From positions 1,922,001 to 1,986,000 of the forward strand of contig FSRV01000002.1 in assembly GCA_900142905.1 (NCBI GenBank): a DNA stretch of 64,000 bases, read 5' to 3'. Shown here one piece after another: positions 35,760-44,572 of this stretch. The position numbers and the translations under genes were made by a program. This DNA comes from Burkholderia sp. GAS332 (GTDB lineage Bacteria; Pseudomonadota; Gammaproteobacteria; Burkholderiales; Burkholderiaceae). The notes beneath the pieces were generated by a model, which did no database searches, was not told the origin of the DNA, and saw only the letters and a list, made by a program, of their open reading frames with translations. Each line of letters starts with the position of its first letter. Within the stretch, counting starts at the first letter, position 1.

Positions 35760-37220
35760 TCACGCGTCTGGCCAAAGCTTTCGCAACGCCGCCAGGCCGG
35801 CAACAATGCCCTCTTCATTGACCCCGCCAAAGCCGAATCCCATTCCCCGCTGAACCGTCGGCTCCTGGCTGTACGCGCCCAACCATTCAACGCATGTGCC
35901 CGCTTCGCGAGCACGATGCACGACGTTCCCGATGTCTTCCCCGACAACGTGCGCGAACGCAGAGATATGCAAACCCGCTTGCGTGGCAATCGGCTGCAGC
36001 CTTTCTCCAAATTCGAATTGCAAGCTTTCGAGCAGCACACGCCGGCGACGGCCATAAATCTCCCGCATTTTCCACACGTGCCGCATCAAATGCCCCTCTG
36101 CGATGAATGCTGCGAGCGTGTCCTGCGGCAGCACCGCCGGGTGGTATTCCGCGTATTGCCTCGCGACCACGAGCGCAGCATGCGCCCACTGCGGCGGCAC
36201 AACGAAACCCATCCGCAGCGCGGGAAACAGGCTCTTCGAAAACGTTCCGACATAGAAGACCGACTCTGACCGATCCAGCGTCTGCAATGCGTCCAGCGGA
36301 CGCCCATCAAACCGGAATTCGCCGTCGTAGTCGTCTTCGACAATCGCCGCGCCATGCAGCCGCGCAAATTCGAGCAGTTCGGCGCGGCGGCGCGCCGACA
36401 TGGCCGTGCCAAGCGGAAACTGATGCGAAGGCGTCACGCAAATCACGCGCGCTTCGGCCGGCAAGCGCTCGACGATCAACCCCTCCTCATCGACAGGCAC
36501 CCGTTCAATCCGCGCGCCGGCCATCGCAAATGCAGCACGGATTGCCGGATAGCCTGGATCTTCGACCGCAACAACGGTATAACCAGGCGTCACGAGAATC
36601 CGCGCGAGCAAATCGAACGCCTGCTGCGCGCCGGCGGTCACGACCACGTCGTCCGGCTGACAGGCGACTCCACGCGTGAACGCCACATGCCTTGCGATGG
36701 CGTCGCGCAATGCCGGGCGACCGCGCGCGTCGCAATAGACCGCCGGCGCAGACGACAGCGCTCGCAACGCGCGACCCGACAATCTATGCCAGATATCGCC
36801 CCGAAAGAAACGATGATCCGGGATGCCGAATCGGAAGTCGTGGCGTACCTCGACTTTTGTCGGCACGCACGAAAGCAGCGGCGCCTGTCGCCAGGGCGTA
36901 TTTAAACGGATATCGCCGGACCGGTCCGAATCCCACGTAGCAGCACGCGCTGCTGACCCCGGCAGCACAAGAGCGACAAACGTACCGGCCTTGCGCCGCG
37001 TGGCCAGATAGCCTTCACTGAGCAACAGTTCATAAACAGCCACGGCCGTGTTTCGCGACACACCGTAGCATGCGGCAAAAGCGCGCGTGGTTGGCAACCG
37101 CAGACCGGGTTTGAGCCTGCCATCGAGAATCGCCGCACGCAATTGGTCGTGCAGTACGCGCAGCAGCTTACGCGAATTGGACGGCGGCAGGTCGAGCGAA
37201 AATGCAAATTGTGGGTCCAT
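35760..37220 (-). CDS. MocR/PdxR-type regulator (GntR HTH fused to aminotransferase fold)
   Basis: Protein of 486 residues. The N-terminal winged helix (about 10-75, LRAAILDGRLKPGLRLPTTRAFAACYGVSRNTA) is joined by a linker to a class-I aminotransferase-like domain with the PLP-binding Lys in YVGTFSKSLFPALRMGFVV and the Asp of VEDDYDGEFRF. MocR proteins use PLP or a PLP adduct as effector and usually control a divergent gene; here that is an EamA transporter. An 8-bp inverted repeat lies in the intergenic region. The effector is unknown. Confidence 0.88.
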   Translation of the reverse strand: MDPQFAFSLDLPPSNSRKLLRVLHDQLRAAILDGRLKPGLRLPTTRAFAACYGVSRNTAVAVYELLLSEGYLATRRKAGTFVALVLPGSAARAATWDSDRSGDIRLNTPWRQAPLLSCVPTKVEVRHDFRFGIPDHRFFRGDIWHRLSGRALRALSSAPAVYCDARGRPALRDAIARHVAFTRGVACQPDDVVVTAGAQQAFDLLARILVTPGYTVVAVEDPGYPAIRAAFAMAGARIERVPVDEEGLIVERLPAEARVICVTPSHQFPLGTAMSARRRAELLEFARLHGAAIVEDDYDGEFRFDGRPLDALQTLDRSESVFYVGTFSKSLFPALRMGFVVPPQWAHAALVVARQYAEYHPAVLPQDTLAAFIAEGHLMRHVWKMREIYGRRRRVLLESLQFEFGERLQPIATQAGLHISAFAHVVGEDIGNVVHRAREAGTCVEWLGAYSQEPTVQRGMGFGFGGVNEEGIVAGLAALRKLWPDA

Positions 37221-37275
37221 ACAATTTCCTGCTTGTGGTTCTTAATAAATAGCCGCCATCCGCCTACCATCCGTC

Positions 37276-37301
37276 TTTCGTTCAACGGCTAACGAACGAA
37301 A
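37276..37301. promoter_or_regulatory. Inverted repeat between mocR-type gene and EamA transporter
   Basis: TTTCGTTC and GAACGAAA, 8 bp each with a 10-bp spacer, form a perfect inverted repeat in the 165-bp divergent region. A candidate operator for the linked MocR regulator; binding is inferred. Confidence 0.4.
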
Positions 37302-37385
37302 TGAAACGCTTCGCGCTGCATTTTTCCGAGGGGCGCTATACGTCGCCGGCGGCCACGCATTCGCCGTCATGACGTAAGTTCGGGC

Positions 37386-38366
37386 ATGCGCACAACGAGA
37401 CTATCACCACCACATATACTCAGGACTACGAAAATACATAAGGCCGATGTCGCAATGTTGTGCACAGTTTCCGCTCTGGGGGGTGCCTCTCATTTGCTCA
37501 CCAGAATGGTTTCCGACGACTTCGGCGCCGTCTCGCTCGCCGCCATGCGCTCCGCTGGAGCAGCGCTGTTCCTGACACCGATGTTCATCCTGCAGGGCGG
37601 GATGCGCGTGATGCGGACGAACTGGAAGCCGATTTTGCTCGTGGGCCTCACGAACTGCGCTGTACCGTTTGTGCTTACTGGCTTTGCATCCCTTACCCTC
37701 TCCGCCACGCTTGCCTCGATCTTCGCCGCCACAAGTCCGCTGTTTGGCACGGTGATTGCACGACTGTGGCTGAAAGACCGGATCGGCGGCACGCACATCC
37801 TAGGCCTTGCGACCGGGTTTGCGGGCGTAGTGTGGCTCGCGTGGGACAAAACGTCGCTGGCGCCGGACAGCGACGATGCCTCAACAATGTGGGCGATGGC
37901 AGCGACGCTGAGCGCAACCTTGCTGTTTGGCTTTTCGGCAACTTTCTGCAAGCGCTATCTCGACCATGTCGCGCCGATCGCGACGGCAACGGGCAGTCAG
38001 ATCGTCTGTGCGATTGCGCTTGCCTTGCCATCCGCTCACCTGTGGCCTGTCGTCAATCCTCCGGCTCAGGCGTGGTGCGTATTGGCCGCGCTCATCACAC
38101 TGTGTAGCGGGCTCGGCTATCTGTTGTACCTGCGCCTGATCGCCAATATCGGTCCGGGCTGCACGATGACCAGCTATTTCATGGTCCCCGCCTTTGGGGC
38201 GCTATGGGCGACGCTGTTCCTCGGCGAGGACTTTACGTTGTCAATGGCTTTCGGCTGCGGCGCGATCCTGACAGGCATGGCGCTAAGCACGGGAATTATT
38301 CCCGGGCTATGGAACACACGCAAAGTGCCAACAGAAAATCAGGCACAGGGCCCGTTATCGGGGTAG
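37386..38366 (+). CDS. EamA/DMT-family transporter
   Basis: Inner-membrane exporter of 326 residues with about ten hydrophobic helices in two EamA halves (first half ending LAWDKTSLAPDS, second starting MWAMAATLSATLLFGFSATF). Conserved elements include FASLTLSATLASIFAATSPLFGTVIARLWLKDR and the C-terminal GALWATLFLGEDF. Such carriers export amino acids or other metabolites. The start could be at 37386 or at ATG 37455. Substrate unknown; control by the divergent MocR protein is likely. Confidence 0.85.
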   Translation: MRTTRLSPPHILRTTKIHKADVAMLCTVSALGGASHLLTRMVSDDFGAVSLAAMRSAGAALFLTPMFILQGGMRVMRTNWKPILLVGLTNCAVPFVLTGFASLTLSATLASIFAATSPLFGTVIARLWLKDRIGGTHILGLATGFAGVVWLAWDKTSLAPDSDDASTMWAMAATLSATLLFGFSATFCKRYLDHVAPIATATGSQIVCAIALALPSAHLWPVVNPPAQAWCVLAALITLCSGLGYLLYLRLIANIGPGCTMTSYFMVPAFGALWATLFLGEDFTLSMAFGCGAILTGMALSTGIIPGLWNTRKVPTENQAQGPLSG

Positions 38367-38387
38367 AAGGAGCGCGCACCAAACAAG

Positions 38388-38414
38388 AAGCGGTCCGCTC
38401 GCGCGGACCGCCTT
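38388..38414 (-). terminator. Hairpin downstream of zwf
   Basis: GCGGTCCGC and GCGGACCGC form a 9-bp stem with a TCGC loop between the transporter and zwf stop codons. The minus-strand RNA continues CUUCUUGUUUGG, moderately U-rich, so zwf termination is favoured. Confidence 0.5.
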
Positions 38415-38476
38415 CGCATGACAACGATCTTCTTAAAGCGTCAAAGAGTCATCCTGCTTACTGCGAGTCGCCCTGC

Positions 38477-39958
38477 TTACTGCGACTCTTCCGCCCACAC
38501 GGCATTTTCCCGGGCCATCAGCGCGGTCGACGCAGCCGGTCCAAACGTGCCTGCCGTATAGCCACGCGGCTTGTCGCCCGACTTGGCCCAGCCTTCCAGA
38601 ATCGGCTCGGCCCACGCCCATGCGGCTTCGAGCTCGTCGCGGCGCATGAAGTGCGTGAGGCGTCCGCGAATCACGTCGATCAGCAAGCGCTCGTACGCTT
38701 CCGCGCGACGCTCGGTGAAAGCCTGCTGCAAGTCCAGATTCAAATTCACCGGCAGCATGTGCATGCCGCTGCCCGGCTCCTTCGCGAGCATCTGCAACTG
38801 GATCGACTCTTCCGGCTGCAACTGGATCACGAGACGATTGCCGTAGTTGCGCCCACCGCTCGGAATGATCGAGAACGGCAATTCGGAAAACTCGATAACG
38901 ATTTCCGACACCTTCTTCTGCATCCGCTTGCCGGTGCGCAGGTAGAACGGCACATTGGCCCAACGCCAGTTGTTGATATGCGCCCGCAACGCGACGAAAG
39001 TCTCGGCACGGCTGCCCGGCGGCACGTTGTCTTCCTCGAGGTAGCCCTTCACCGGCTCGCCGTTCACCGCACCGGCCGTGTACTGACCGCGCACGGTATC
39101 GCGCGCGATATCCTCGGGCGTCATGGGGCGCAGCGAACGCAGCACCTTGAGTTTTTCGTCGCGCACCGCATCCGGATCGAGCGACACCGGCGGCTCCATC
39201 GCAACGATACACAGCAGTTGCAGCAAGTGGTTCTGCACCATGTCGCGCAGCGCGCCGGTTTTGTCGTAGAAGCCCGCGCGGCTGCCCACGCCGACCTCTT
39301 CGGCCACCGTGATCTGCACGCGCTTGATATACGGCGCCTGCCACAGCGGGCCGAAAATCGCGTTGCCAAAGCGCAGCACCATCAGGTTCTGCACAGTTTC
39401 CTTGCCGAGGTAGTGGTCGATCCGGTAGATCTGCGCTTCGCCGAAATGCTTGCCGACCGCCGTGTTGATCTCCTGCGCGGAGGCCAGATCGTGGCCTAGC
39501 GGTTTCTCGAGCACGACGCGTGAATTCCCGTCTACCAGTCCCGCTGCCGAAAGGTTGTCGCAAATATTCGTGAACAGATCCGGCGAGGTCGCCAGATAGA
39601 ACACGCGCCGCACACCTTCGCGCGACGCCTCCTTCAGACGCTGGTAGTCCTCGATCGAGTCGACGTCCATGCGCACGTACTCGAACAGCGCCAGGAATTT
39701 GTCCCAGGCGGCGGCATCGAACGCCTTCTTTTCGATGAAGGGCTTCGCCTTCGCTTCCATGAATTCGTTGATGTACTCCTCACGCGACCACGGCTTGCGG
39801 CCAATCGTGAGAATGCGGGTATCCGGCGGCAGATTGCAGTGCAGATGCGCCATGTAGAGCGCGGGCAGCAGCTTGCGAAACGACAGGTCGCCGGTGCCGC
39901 CGAAGATGATCATGTCGAGCGGCAGGTCGGGGGTAGCAGAAGCGTGGTGGGTCGTCAT
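38477..39958 (-). CDS. zwf: Glucose-6-phosphate 1-dehydrogenase
   Basis: Cytosolic enzyme of 493 residues, usual length, oxidising glucose-6-phosphate to 6-phosphogluconolactone with NADP+ (or NAD+) at the entry of the Entner-Doudoroff and pentose phosphate routes. Nucleotide-binding IIFGGTGDLSFRKLLPALY lies near residue 18-36; the active-site signature RIDHYLGKETVQN carries the catalytic His and Lys. No pgl or glucokinase gene is adjacent, unlike some relatives. Just past the stop codon a 14-bp direct repeat of the final codons occurs. Confidence 0.96.
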   Translation of the reverse strand: MTTHHASATPDLPLDMIIFGGTGDLSFRKLLPALYMAHLHCNLPPDTRILTIGRKPWSREEYINEFMEAKAKPFIEKKAFDAAAWDKFLALFEYVRMDVDSIEDYQRLKEASREGVRRVFYLATSPDLFTNICDNLSAAGLVDGNSRVVLEKPLGHDLASAQEINTAVGKHFGEAQIYRIDHYLGKETVQNLMVLRFGNAIFGPLWQAPYIKRVQITVAEEVGVGSRAGFYDKTGALRDMVQNHLLQLLCIVAMEPPVSLDPDAVRDEKLKVLRSLRPMTPEDIARDTVRGQYTAGAVNGEPVKGYLEEDNVPPGSRAETFVALRAHINNWRWANVPFYLRTGKRMQKKVSEIVIEFSELPFSIIPSGGRNYGNRLVIQLQPEESIQLQMLAKEPGSGMHMLPVNLNLDLQQAFTERRAEAYERLLIDVIRGRLTHFMRRDELEAAWAWAEPILEGWAKSGDKPRGYTAGTFGPAASTALMARENAVWAEESQ

Positions 39959-40008
39959 AGCGCGGTCGCAGCGTCGTGGTAGGCGTCAAGTCAACGGACA
40001 AAGGGCAA

Positions 40009-40036
40009 AAAAACACCGGCGGACCGGCACTTTTTT
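40009..40036 (-). terminator. Weak A/T-flanked hairpin after the hydroxyproline genes
   Basis: CCGG-CGGA-CCGG sits between a run of seven A and a run of six T in the gap between the reductase gene and zwf. The stem is short, so this is only a candidate terminator. Confidence 0.35.
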
Positions 40037-40161
40037 CTGGCAAACGCCTATGGTGCAACGTTTTGAGATTGTTTGCACGGCAACATGTGCCGCAGGTTGG
40101 CGCAAGATGCCAACCGGGACCTGCGAACCGTACGGCGCCGGGCGCCGCCAACGGTCCGCGA

Positions 40162-41097
40162 TCAGCCGCCCGACAAGGCTTCGCGCGCCACACGGCAGGC
40201 CGCCAGATCCCACGCCGCGCACCCGACGCTTTTGAAAACAACCGGTTTTCCGGGCGGCAGCACAGTGGCATTTTCGACCACGGTGGCAATGCCGCCGACC
40301 TTCGCCCAATCGACGCCGGCCTGGATGAAATCACCGGCTTCATGCCTCGCGCCGGCTTCGTCGTCGACGAACAACGCGCTGCCCGAGATCGTGCGCGCGC
40401 CGATCTCGACCATGGCCGGCGTGAACGCGCCGACGCCGATGACGAGCCGGTCCGTACGCGCCGCTTCGTCGTAGACGGGCCGTTTGCTGGTGGTCAGCGC
40501 GATCACCACGCCGATTGAATCGGGGACGGCCGCGTCAGGATCCGCCAGCGGTCGCAGTTCGCGCACCTTGCCGCCATGGGCGGCGCAAAACGCTTCGGCC
40601 CGCGCGGGCGCACTGCCCTTCACCCACACGCGCGCCTCGGGGAATAGTTCGCCGATCGCTTCCAGATGGTTCACCGCCTGCGTGCCGGTGCCGATCAACA
40701 GGAATTCGCTCGGCCTGGCCGGCGCGAAGGTGTGGACGCCGAGCATCGACGTCGCTGCCGTGCGACGCCCGGTCACCGTCGGGCCATCGAGGATGAAGAG
40801 CGTCTCGCCGGTATCGGCGTCGAAAGCCATCACCTGGCCGTGGATCGTCGGCATGCCGCGCGGTCGATTGCTCGCGCACACGTTGACCAGTTTGTGGATC
40901 GCGAGATCGGGCGCGGTGGCCGGCATCGACAGCATGATGCCGCCCTCGTTGAGCGGCACCACGAGCCGTTCAGGACTCACGATACGGTGCTGCGCGTAGT
41001 CGATGCTCGCGCGCTTCAATGCGTCGACAAGCGTCGTGTACGGAATCAGCCGCGCGGTGGCGGCGGCGTCGAAAATCGGCGTGGTCGGGCGGGTCAT
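40162..41097 (-). CDS. Ornithine cyclodeaminase-family protein, probable pyrroline-2-carboxylate reductase
   Basis: Cytosolic protein of 311 residues of the OCD/mu-crystallin family, with KLVNVCASNRPRGMPTIHGQVMAFDADTGE, the dinucleotide-binding segment LLIGTGTQAVNHLEAIGELFP, and GVGAFTPAMVEIGARTI. Family members are true cyclodeaminases, alanine dehydrogenases or delta1-pyrroline-2-carboxylate reductases. The next gene upstream in the same direction (40-bp gap) is a trans-3-hydroxyproline dehydratase, whose product is pyrroline-2-carboxylate, so reduction to L-proline with NAD(P)H is the best assignment. This is inferred from context, not from residues alone. Confidence 0.78.
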   Translation of the reverse strand: MTRPTTPIFDAAATARLIPYTTLVDALKRASIDYAQHRIVSPERLVVPLNEGGIMLSMPATAPDLAIHKLVNVCASNRPRGMPTIHGQVMAFDADTGETLFILDGPTVTGRRTAATSMLGVHTFAPARPSEFLLIGTGTQAVNHLEAIGELFPEARVWVKGSAPARAEAFCAAHGGKVRELRPLADPDAAVPDSIGVVIALTTSKRPVYDEAARTDRLVIGVGAFTPAMVEIGARTISGSALFVDDEAGARHEAGDFIQAGVDWAKVGGIATVVENATVLPPGKPVVFKSVGCAAWDLAACRVAREALSGG

Positions 41098-41137
41098 AAG
41101 CGGGCTTGTCCTCTCCAGGTGAGTTGATACGTTCGAT

Positions 41138-42145
41138 TCAGCGCACCAGAAAACCGTAAGTCAACGGATCGCGTTCGTCGACTATCCAGTTTGCAAAACC
41201 ATAGACATGCGCGTCGCCTTCGATCTCGGGGATCACCGCGTCGAAGCGGTCGAGCTTCGTCTCTGACAACACGCGGCCGCGAAAAATCGTGCCGATGACC
41301 GATTCGTTGACCAGCGTCTCGTCGCGGCCCAGCTCGCCGCGCAGATAAAGTTGCGCGACACGGCCCGCAGTGCCGGAACCGGTCGGCGAACGATCGACTT
41401 CCCGGTCGGCGAACACGCAGCAATTGGCCTGGGTCGAGCCGGCGTGACGCGGCGCGTTGTCGATTATCGTGCCGTAGATGTGGTTGATTTCCGGAATCAG
41501 CGGATGCTCGACTTTGAAGGCCGCGTTCGCCGCGCGTTTGACTTCGTCGCCGAACTGGATCAGCCGGTCGATCTCCGCTTCGCGCACGTTCAGATCGAAA
41601 GGCTTGCCCGACGTGTAGAAATAGAACGCGCCGCCGAACGCGATATCGCCACGTACTTCGCCGAAACTCGGCGTGTGCACCGTCACGTCGCGCTGCCAGA
41701 TGAACGACGGCACATTGACGAAGCGCACGTGCCCCGCCTGCTCACCGTCCCATTGCACGAAGGCTTCGATGAAACCGCATGGCGCGTCGATGCCGACGCG
41801 CGTTTCCGGTTCGCTGCGCTCCACCCAGCCGAGCGCGACAGCCGCGGTCGCGAGAGCGATCACGCCGTGACCGCAATGGTCGCTATAACCCTCGTTGTGC
41901 ACGAAGATCACACCGAAGTCCGCACCTTCGCTTACCGGCTCCGTCAGATAACCGCCGTACATATCGGCGTGGCCGCGCGGCTCGAACATCAGCGCGCGGC
42001 GCAAGTGATCGGCATGCGCCTTGAGCCACGCGCGCCGCTCGACGATGGTCTTGCCGGGAAACTTCGGCAAGCCGCTCGTGACAATGCGAAACGGTTCGCC
42101 GGCGGTATGCACTTCGACCGTGCTGATCATACGGTTCAGTTTCAT
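41138..42145 (-). CDS. Trans-3-hydroxy-L-proline dehydratase (proline racemase family)
   Basis: Protein of 335 residues with the proline racemase fold. The first catalytic position is Cys in SDHCGHGVIAL, but the second reads Thr in DRSPTGSGTAGR where racemases and 4-hydroxyproline epimerases have Cys. The Cys/Thr pair marks trans-3-hydroxy-L-proline dehydratases, which dehydrate the substrate to pyrroline-2-carboxylate. The downstream reductase gene supports this. The start ATG 42145 begins MKLNRMISTVEVHTAGEPFR. No dedicated transporter or regulator is adjacent. Confidence 0.85.
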   Translation of the reverse strand: MKLNRMISTVEVHTAGEPFRIVTSGLPKFPGKTIVERRAWLKAHADHLRRALMFEPRGHADMYGGYLTEPVSEGADFGVIFVHNEGYSDHCGHGVIALATAAVALGWVERSEPETRVGIDAPCGFIEAFVQWDGEQAGHVRFVNVPSFIWQRDVTVHTPSFGEVRGDIAFGGAFYFYTSGKPFDLNVREAEIDRLIQFGDEVKRAANAAFKVEHPLIPEINHIYGTIIDNAPRHAGSTQANCCVFADREVDRSPTGSGTAGRVAQLYLRGELGRDETLVNESVIGTIFRGRVLSETKLDRFDAVIPEIEGDAHVYGFANWIVDERDPLTYGFLVR

Positions 42146-42246
42146 GCGTACAGTGCTCCTGCGTGAGGCGTGAGAAAAATGGCAAACGCCGGCGAGCGGA
42201 CTCCGTCGCGCGCCGGGCCCTGTGTACTAAGCGTCCGATGGGTCGT

Positions 42247-43341
42247 TCACATTTCGCCCGCATGGCGCGACGACTGGATCACCATCAGCAGGTCACCCGC
42301 TTCGATCGGACACGGCTCGTCTTCATAGAAGGACAGCATGCGCCCCGCGCGGATCAGCCCGACCACCACCGCGCCCGGCAGCGCATTGCTCCAGCGGCCG
42401 ACTTCGAGTGCCGTCGCCGGACGTTCCACCAGATTGACACGGCCGCGCGACGACAGCAGATCGTTGACGAACGGCACGATGTAGTTGCTGCCCACCGCAT
42501 CGGCGAGCAGCAGCCCGCCGATCTTGGTCGACGAGACAATCACGTCCGCACCGGCCTGACGTAACTGGCGCTGATAGGTTTGCTCCTGAATCCGCACGAC
42601 GATCTTCGTGTCCGGCGCGACGCTGCGCACGGTCAACGTCAGCAGGATCGCGATGGCGTCGTCGCTGACGGCGATGATCACCGCTTTGGCGATGCGGACC
42701 TGCGCCTGCTGCAACAGGTCCTCACGCGACGGATCGCCGAGCAGGCCCGCCACACCCAACGCCGTGGCCGCTTCGAGCACGGCCTGTTGCGAATCGATGA
42801 CAACGATCGATTCAGCGGCGAAGCCGCTTTCCAGCAGCTCGCGCACCGCGACCGAACCGCTCAATCCGTAGCCGCACACCACGACGTGATCGCGCAGTTG
42901 TTTTTGCAGGCGTTTCATGCGGAATTCCTCGATGACGCGTTGAATGACGAACTGATAAGCGGTGCCCAGAAACACGAACCAGATGACGATACGGATCGGT
43001 ACGATGAAGAAGGCGTCGATGAGCCGCGCGCGGGCGGTAACCGGCACGATGTCGCCATAGCCGACGGTGGCGACAGTGACCATCGTGAAATACATCAGAT
43101 CGATGATGCCGAGCACCTTGCGGTTGGCGTCGCGCAAACCGTCGCGGTCGAGATAAAGCACGGCGAAGGCAAGCACGCACAGCCCGAGCACCAGATAGAC
43201 ACGCTGCAGCAGCACGCGCTGCGGCGACGCCGCGGGGCGCGTGAAGAGTGTGCGGGCGCGCGGCGCCTGCCAGGGCATGCGGGCACGGCGCGGCAGGCGA
43301 AAGCGTGGCGGGCGTGGCTGCGGGTGTGGCTGGTCAGACAC
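42247..43341 (-). CDS. Potassium channel with RCK/TrkA-N domain
   Basis: Inner-membrane protein of about 364 residues from GTG 43341 (VSDQPHPQPRPP). The channel part has two helices around a pore loop with an intact selectivity filter, TVATVGYGDIVP. A cytosolic TrkA-N nucleotide-binding domain (VVVCGYGLSGSVAVREL, then a cofactor-type acidic end VVIDSQ) and a TrkA-C-like domain (LEVGRWSNALPGAVVVGLIRAGRML) follow, as in MthK/Kch channels. The frame is open further upstream to 43473 but that part is low-complexity and overlaps the next gene. An alternative start is ATG 43278. Confidence 0.85.
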   Translation of the reverse strand: MSDQPHPQPRPPRFRLPRRARMPWQAPRARTLFTRPAASPQRVLLQRVYLVLGLCVLAFAVLYLDRDGLRDANRKVLGIIDLMYFTMVTVATVGYGDIVPVTARARLIDAFFIVPIRIVIWFVFLGTAYQFVIQRVIEEFRMKRLQKQLRDHVVVCGYGLSGSVAVRELLESGFAAESIVVIDSQQAVLEAATALGVAGLLGDPSREDLLQQAQVRIAKAVIIAVSDDAIAILLTLTVRSVAPDTKIVVRIQEQTYQRQLRQAGADVIVSSTKIGGLLLADAVGSNYIVPFVNDLLSSRGRVNLVERPATALEVGRWSNALPGAVVVGLIRAGRMLSFYEDEPCPIEAGDLLMVIQSSRHAGEM

Positions 43342-43469
43342 GCGGCTACTCCGGGAGTCGGGAACACGCGATTCTACGACGCCCGGCGCGCCGTGGGGAC
43401 GGATCGGGAACGCGGCTGCAGCGCGGGGGTTAGCGTTCGCCGCAAAGCAGCGGCGCGCTGCCGCCACCT

Positions 43470-43766
43470 TCACTGCGAGGCGGCGTTGGCATTGTCAGCG
43501 TTGGCGTCACTAGCGTTGGCATTGTTGGCGTTAGCGTCGCCCTTCTTGCCGCCACCGAACATCGCGCGGCAAGCCGGACTGAGTTCGTCGAGATGCCGCT
43601 TCATGCAGGCGATGATTTTTTCCCGGTTCGGAACGTCAACGATGCAGAAATGCAGCGCGTCCCGGCGGCAGGCCTTGGTCTGTTCCTCCCGGGTAGCCGC
43701 ATTCGCTGCGGCGACGGCGCTGAGCACGGCAAGGCTGGCGACGAGCAAGGCAGAGATTCGATTCAT
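43470..43766 (-). CDS. Small exported Cys-rich repeat protein
   Basis: Protein of 98 residues with a signal peptide ending ANAA (about residue 24). The mature part holds one four-Cys unit, C-x7-C-x12-C-x10-C (KACRRDALHFC, IIACMKRHLDELSPAC), resembling the cysteine-rich repeat of GLG1-type proteins. The tail after GGGKKGD is a run of Asn/Ala/Asp (ANANNANASDANADNANA) encoded by short repeats of GCCAACGCT-like units. Function unknown; probably disulfide-bonded in the periplasm. It is separated from the K+ channel only by the upstream leader of that gene. Confidence 0.68.
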   Translation of the reverse strand: MNRISALLVASLAVLSAVAAANAATREEQTKACRRDALHFCIVDVPNREKIIACMKRHLDELSPACRAMFGGGKKGDANANNANASDANADNANAASQ

Positions 43767-43861
43767 GACTCGCTCCAGTATTGCAAAGGTCGGAGTGAAA
43801 CTCCTCAGCAGAAACCGAACCCGCTCAGTGCGCTTGCCGTACGGCTGGCCTGCTGCCGCGT

Positions 43862-44494
43862 CTAGCGTGCGATGCGGGTGAGCGTCATGCCGCGCCCTGC
43901 GTAGAAACGCGCCATCGTTGCGAACGGCAAATAGACGTCCGCCTGGTGAGGCGCAATACCCGACGGATTATGAAACCATACGCCATCGCGATCGCGCCCG
44001 TGCAGCAGGATCAGATGCCCGCCCTGACGCTGATTCGGCCGTTCGGGGTAGCGAATCTCGGGGCTCACGGAGACGATCGCCAGCGTGTCGCCGCCAATGC
44101 GCACCGCGATCTCTTCGAGCGGCGCCTGCGGCAGCACCTCGACCTGAATGCCGAAGGCCTCGCCGACCCAGTCGGCGAACGGCTGGTAGATCAAACCGTC
44201 GACGCCGCCGTCATCGCGCAGCCGGTACACGCCGTGCCGCAGCGCGTCATCCAGCAGCGTGGCGCGCGGCGCATGGTCGATGTGCCAGTAATCGAGCGCG
44301 GATTCGAGGCAGGTCAGACCGCACAGGCGTTTGGCCCAGAACCGGTAACGCTGCGGGTCGGCAAAACCGCTGCGCTGCCAGTACGGATCGTCGCACGGGT
44401 CGCCCTGCTGTTCGACGATGTGGCGCACCCATTCAGGGCTGCCCCATTGCGTGTAGTACGGGACGTCGGTGTGGCGTAGCGTGGGTGGGTTCAT
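43862..44494 (-). CDS. C39-like (papain-fold) domain protein
   Basis: Protein of 210 residues without a signal peptide. It matches the peptidase C39-like pattern: DVPYYTQWGSPEWV at the N-terminus, a probable nucleophile Cys in CGLTCLESALDYW, and the His in GGHLILLHGRDRDGVWFHNPSG followed by an Asn/Asp-containing strand. Such domains cleave leader peptides in bacteriocin exporters or act as stand-alone hydrolases; no ABC transporter or bacteriocin gene is near. It is divergent from hipBA by 206 bp, so both promoters share the operator-containing gap. Confidence 0.7.
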   Translation of the reverse strand: MNPPTLRHTDVPYYTQWGSPEWVRHIVEQQGDPCDDPYWQRSGFADPQRYRFWAKRLCGLTCLESALDYWHIDHAPRATLLDDALRHGVYRLRDDGGVDGLIYQPFADWVGEAFGIQVEVLPQAPLEEIAVRIGGDTLAIVSVSPEIRYPERPNQRQGGHLILLHGRDRDGVWFHNPSGIAPHQADVYLPFATMARFYAGRGMTLTRIAR

Positions 44495-44572
44495 GAGTCG
44501 CGCGAAGTCGGTAAATGATGTTTTTACAACATGCTACACGGCGATCCAGACAGCGCGTAGGCAGAGGCACTT

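Noticed and set aside
41138..42145. Proline racemase or 4-hydroxyproline epimerase
   Set aside because: The second catalytic Cys is replaced by Thr, which fits a dehydratase.
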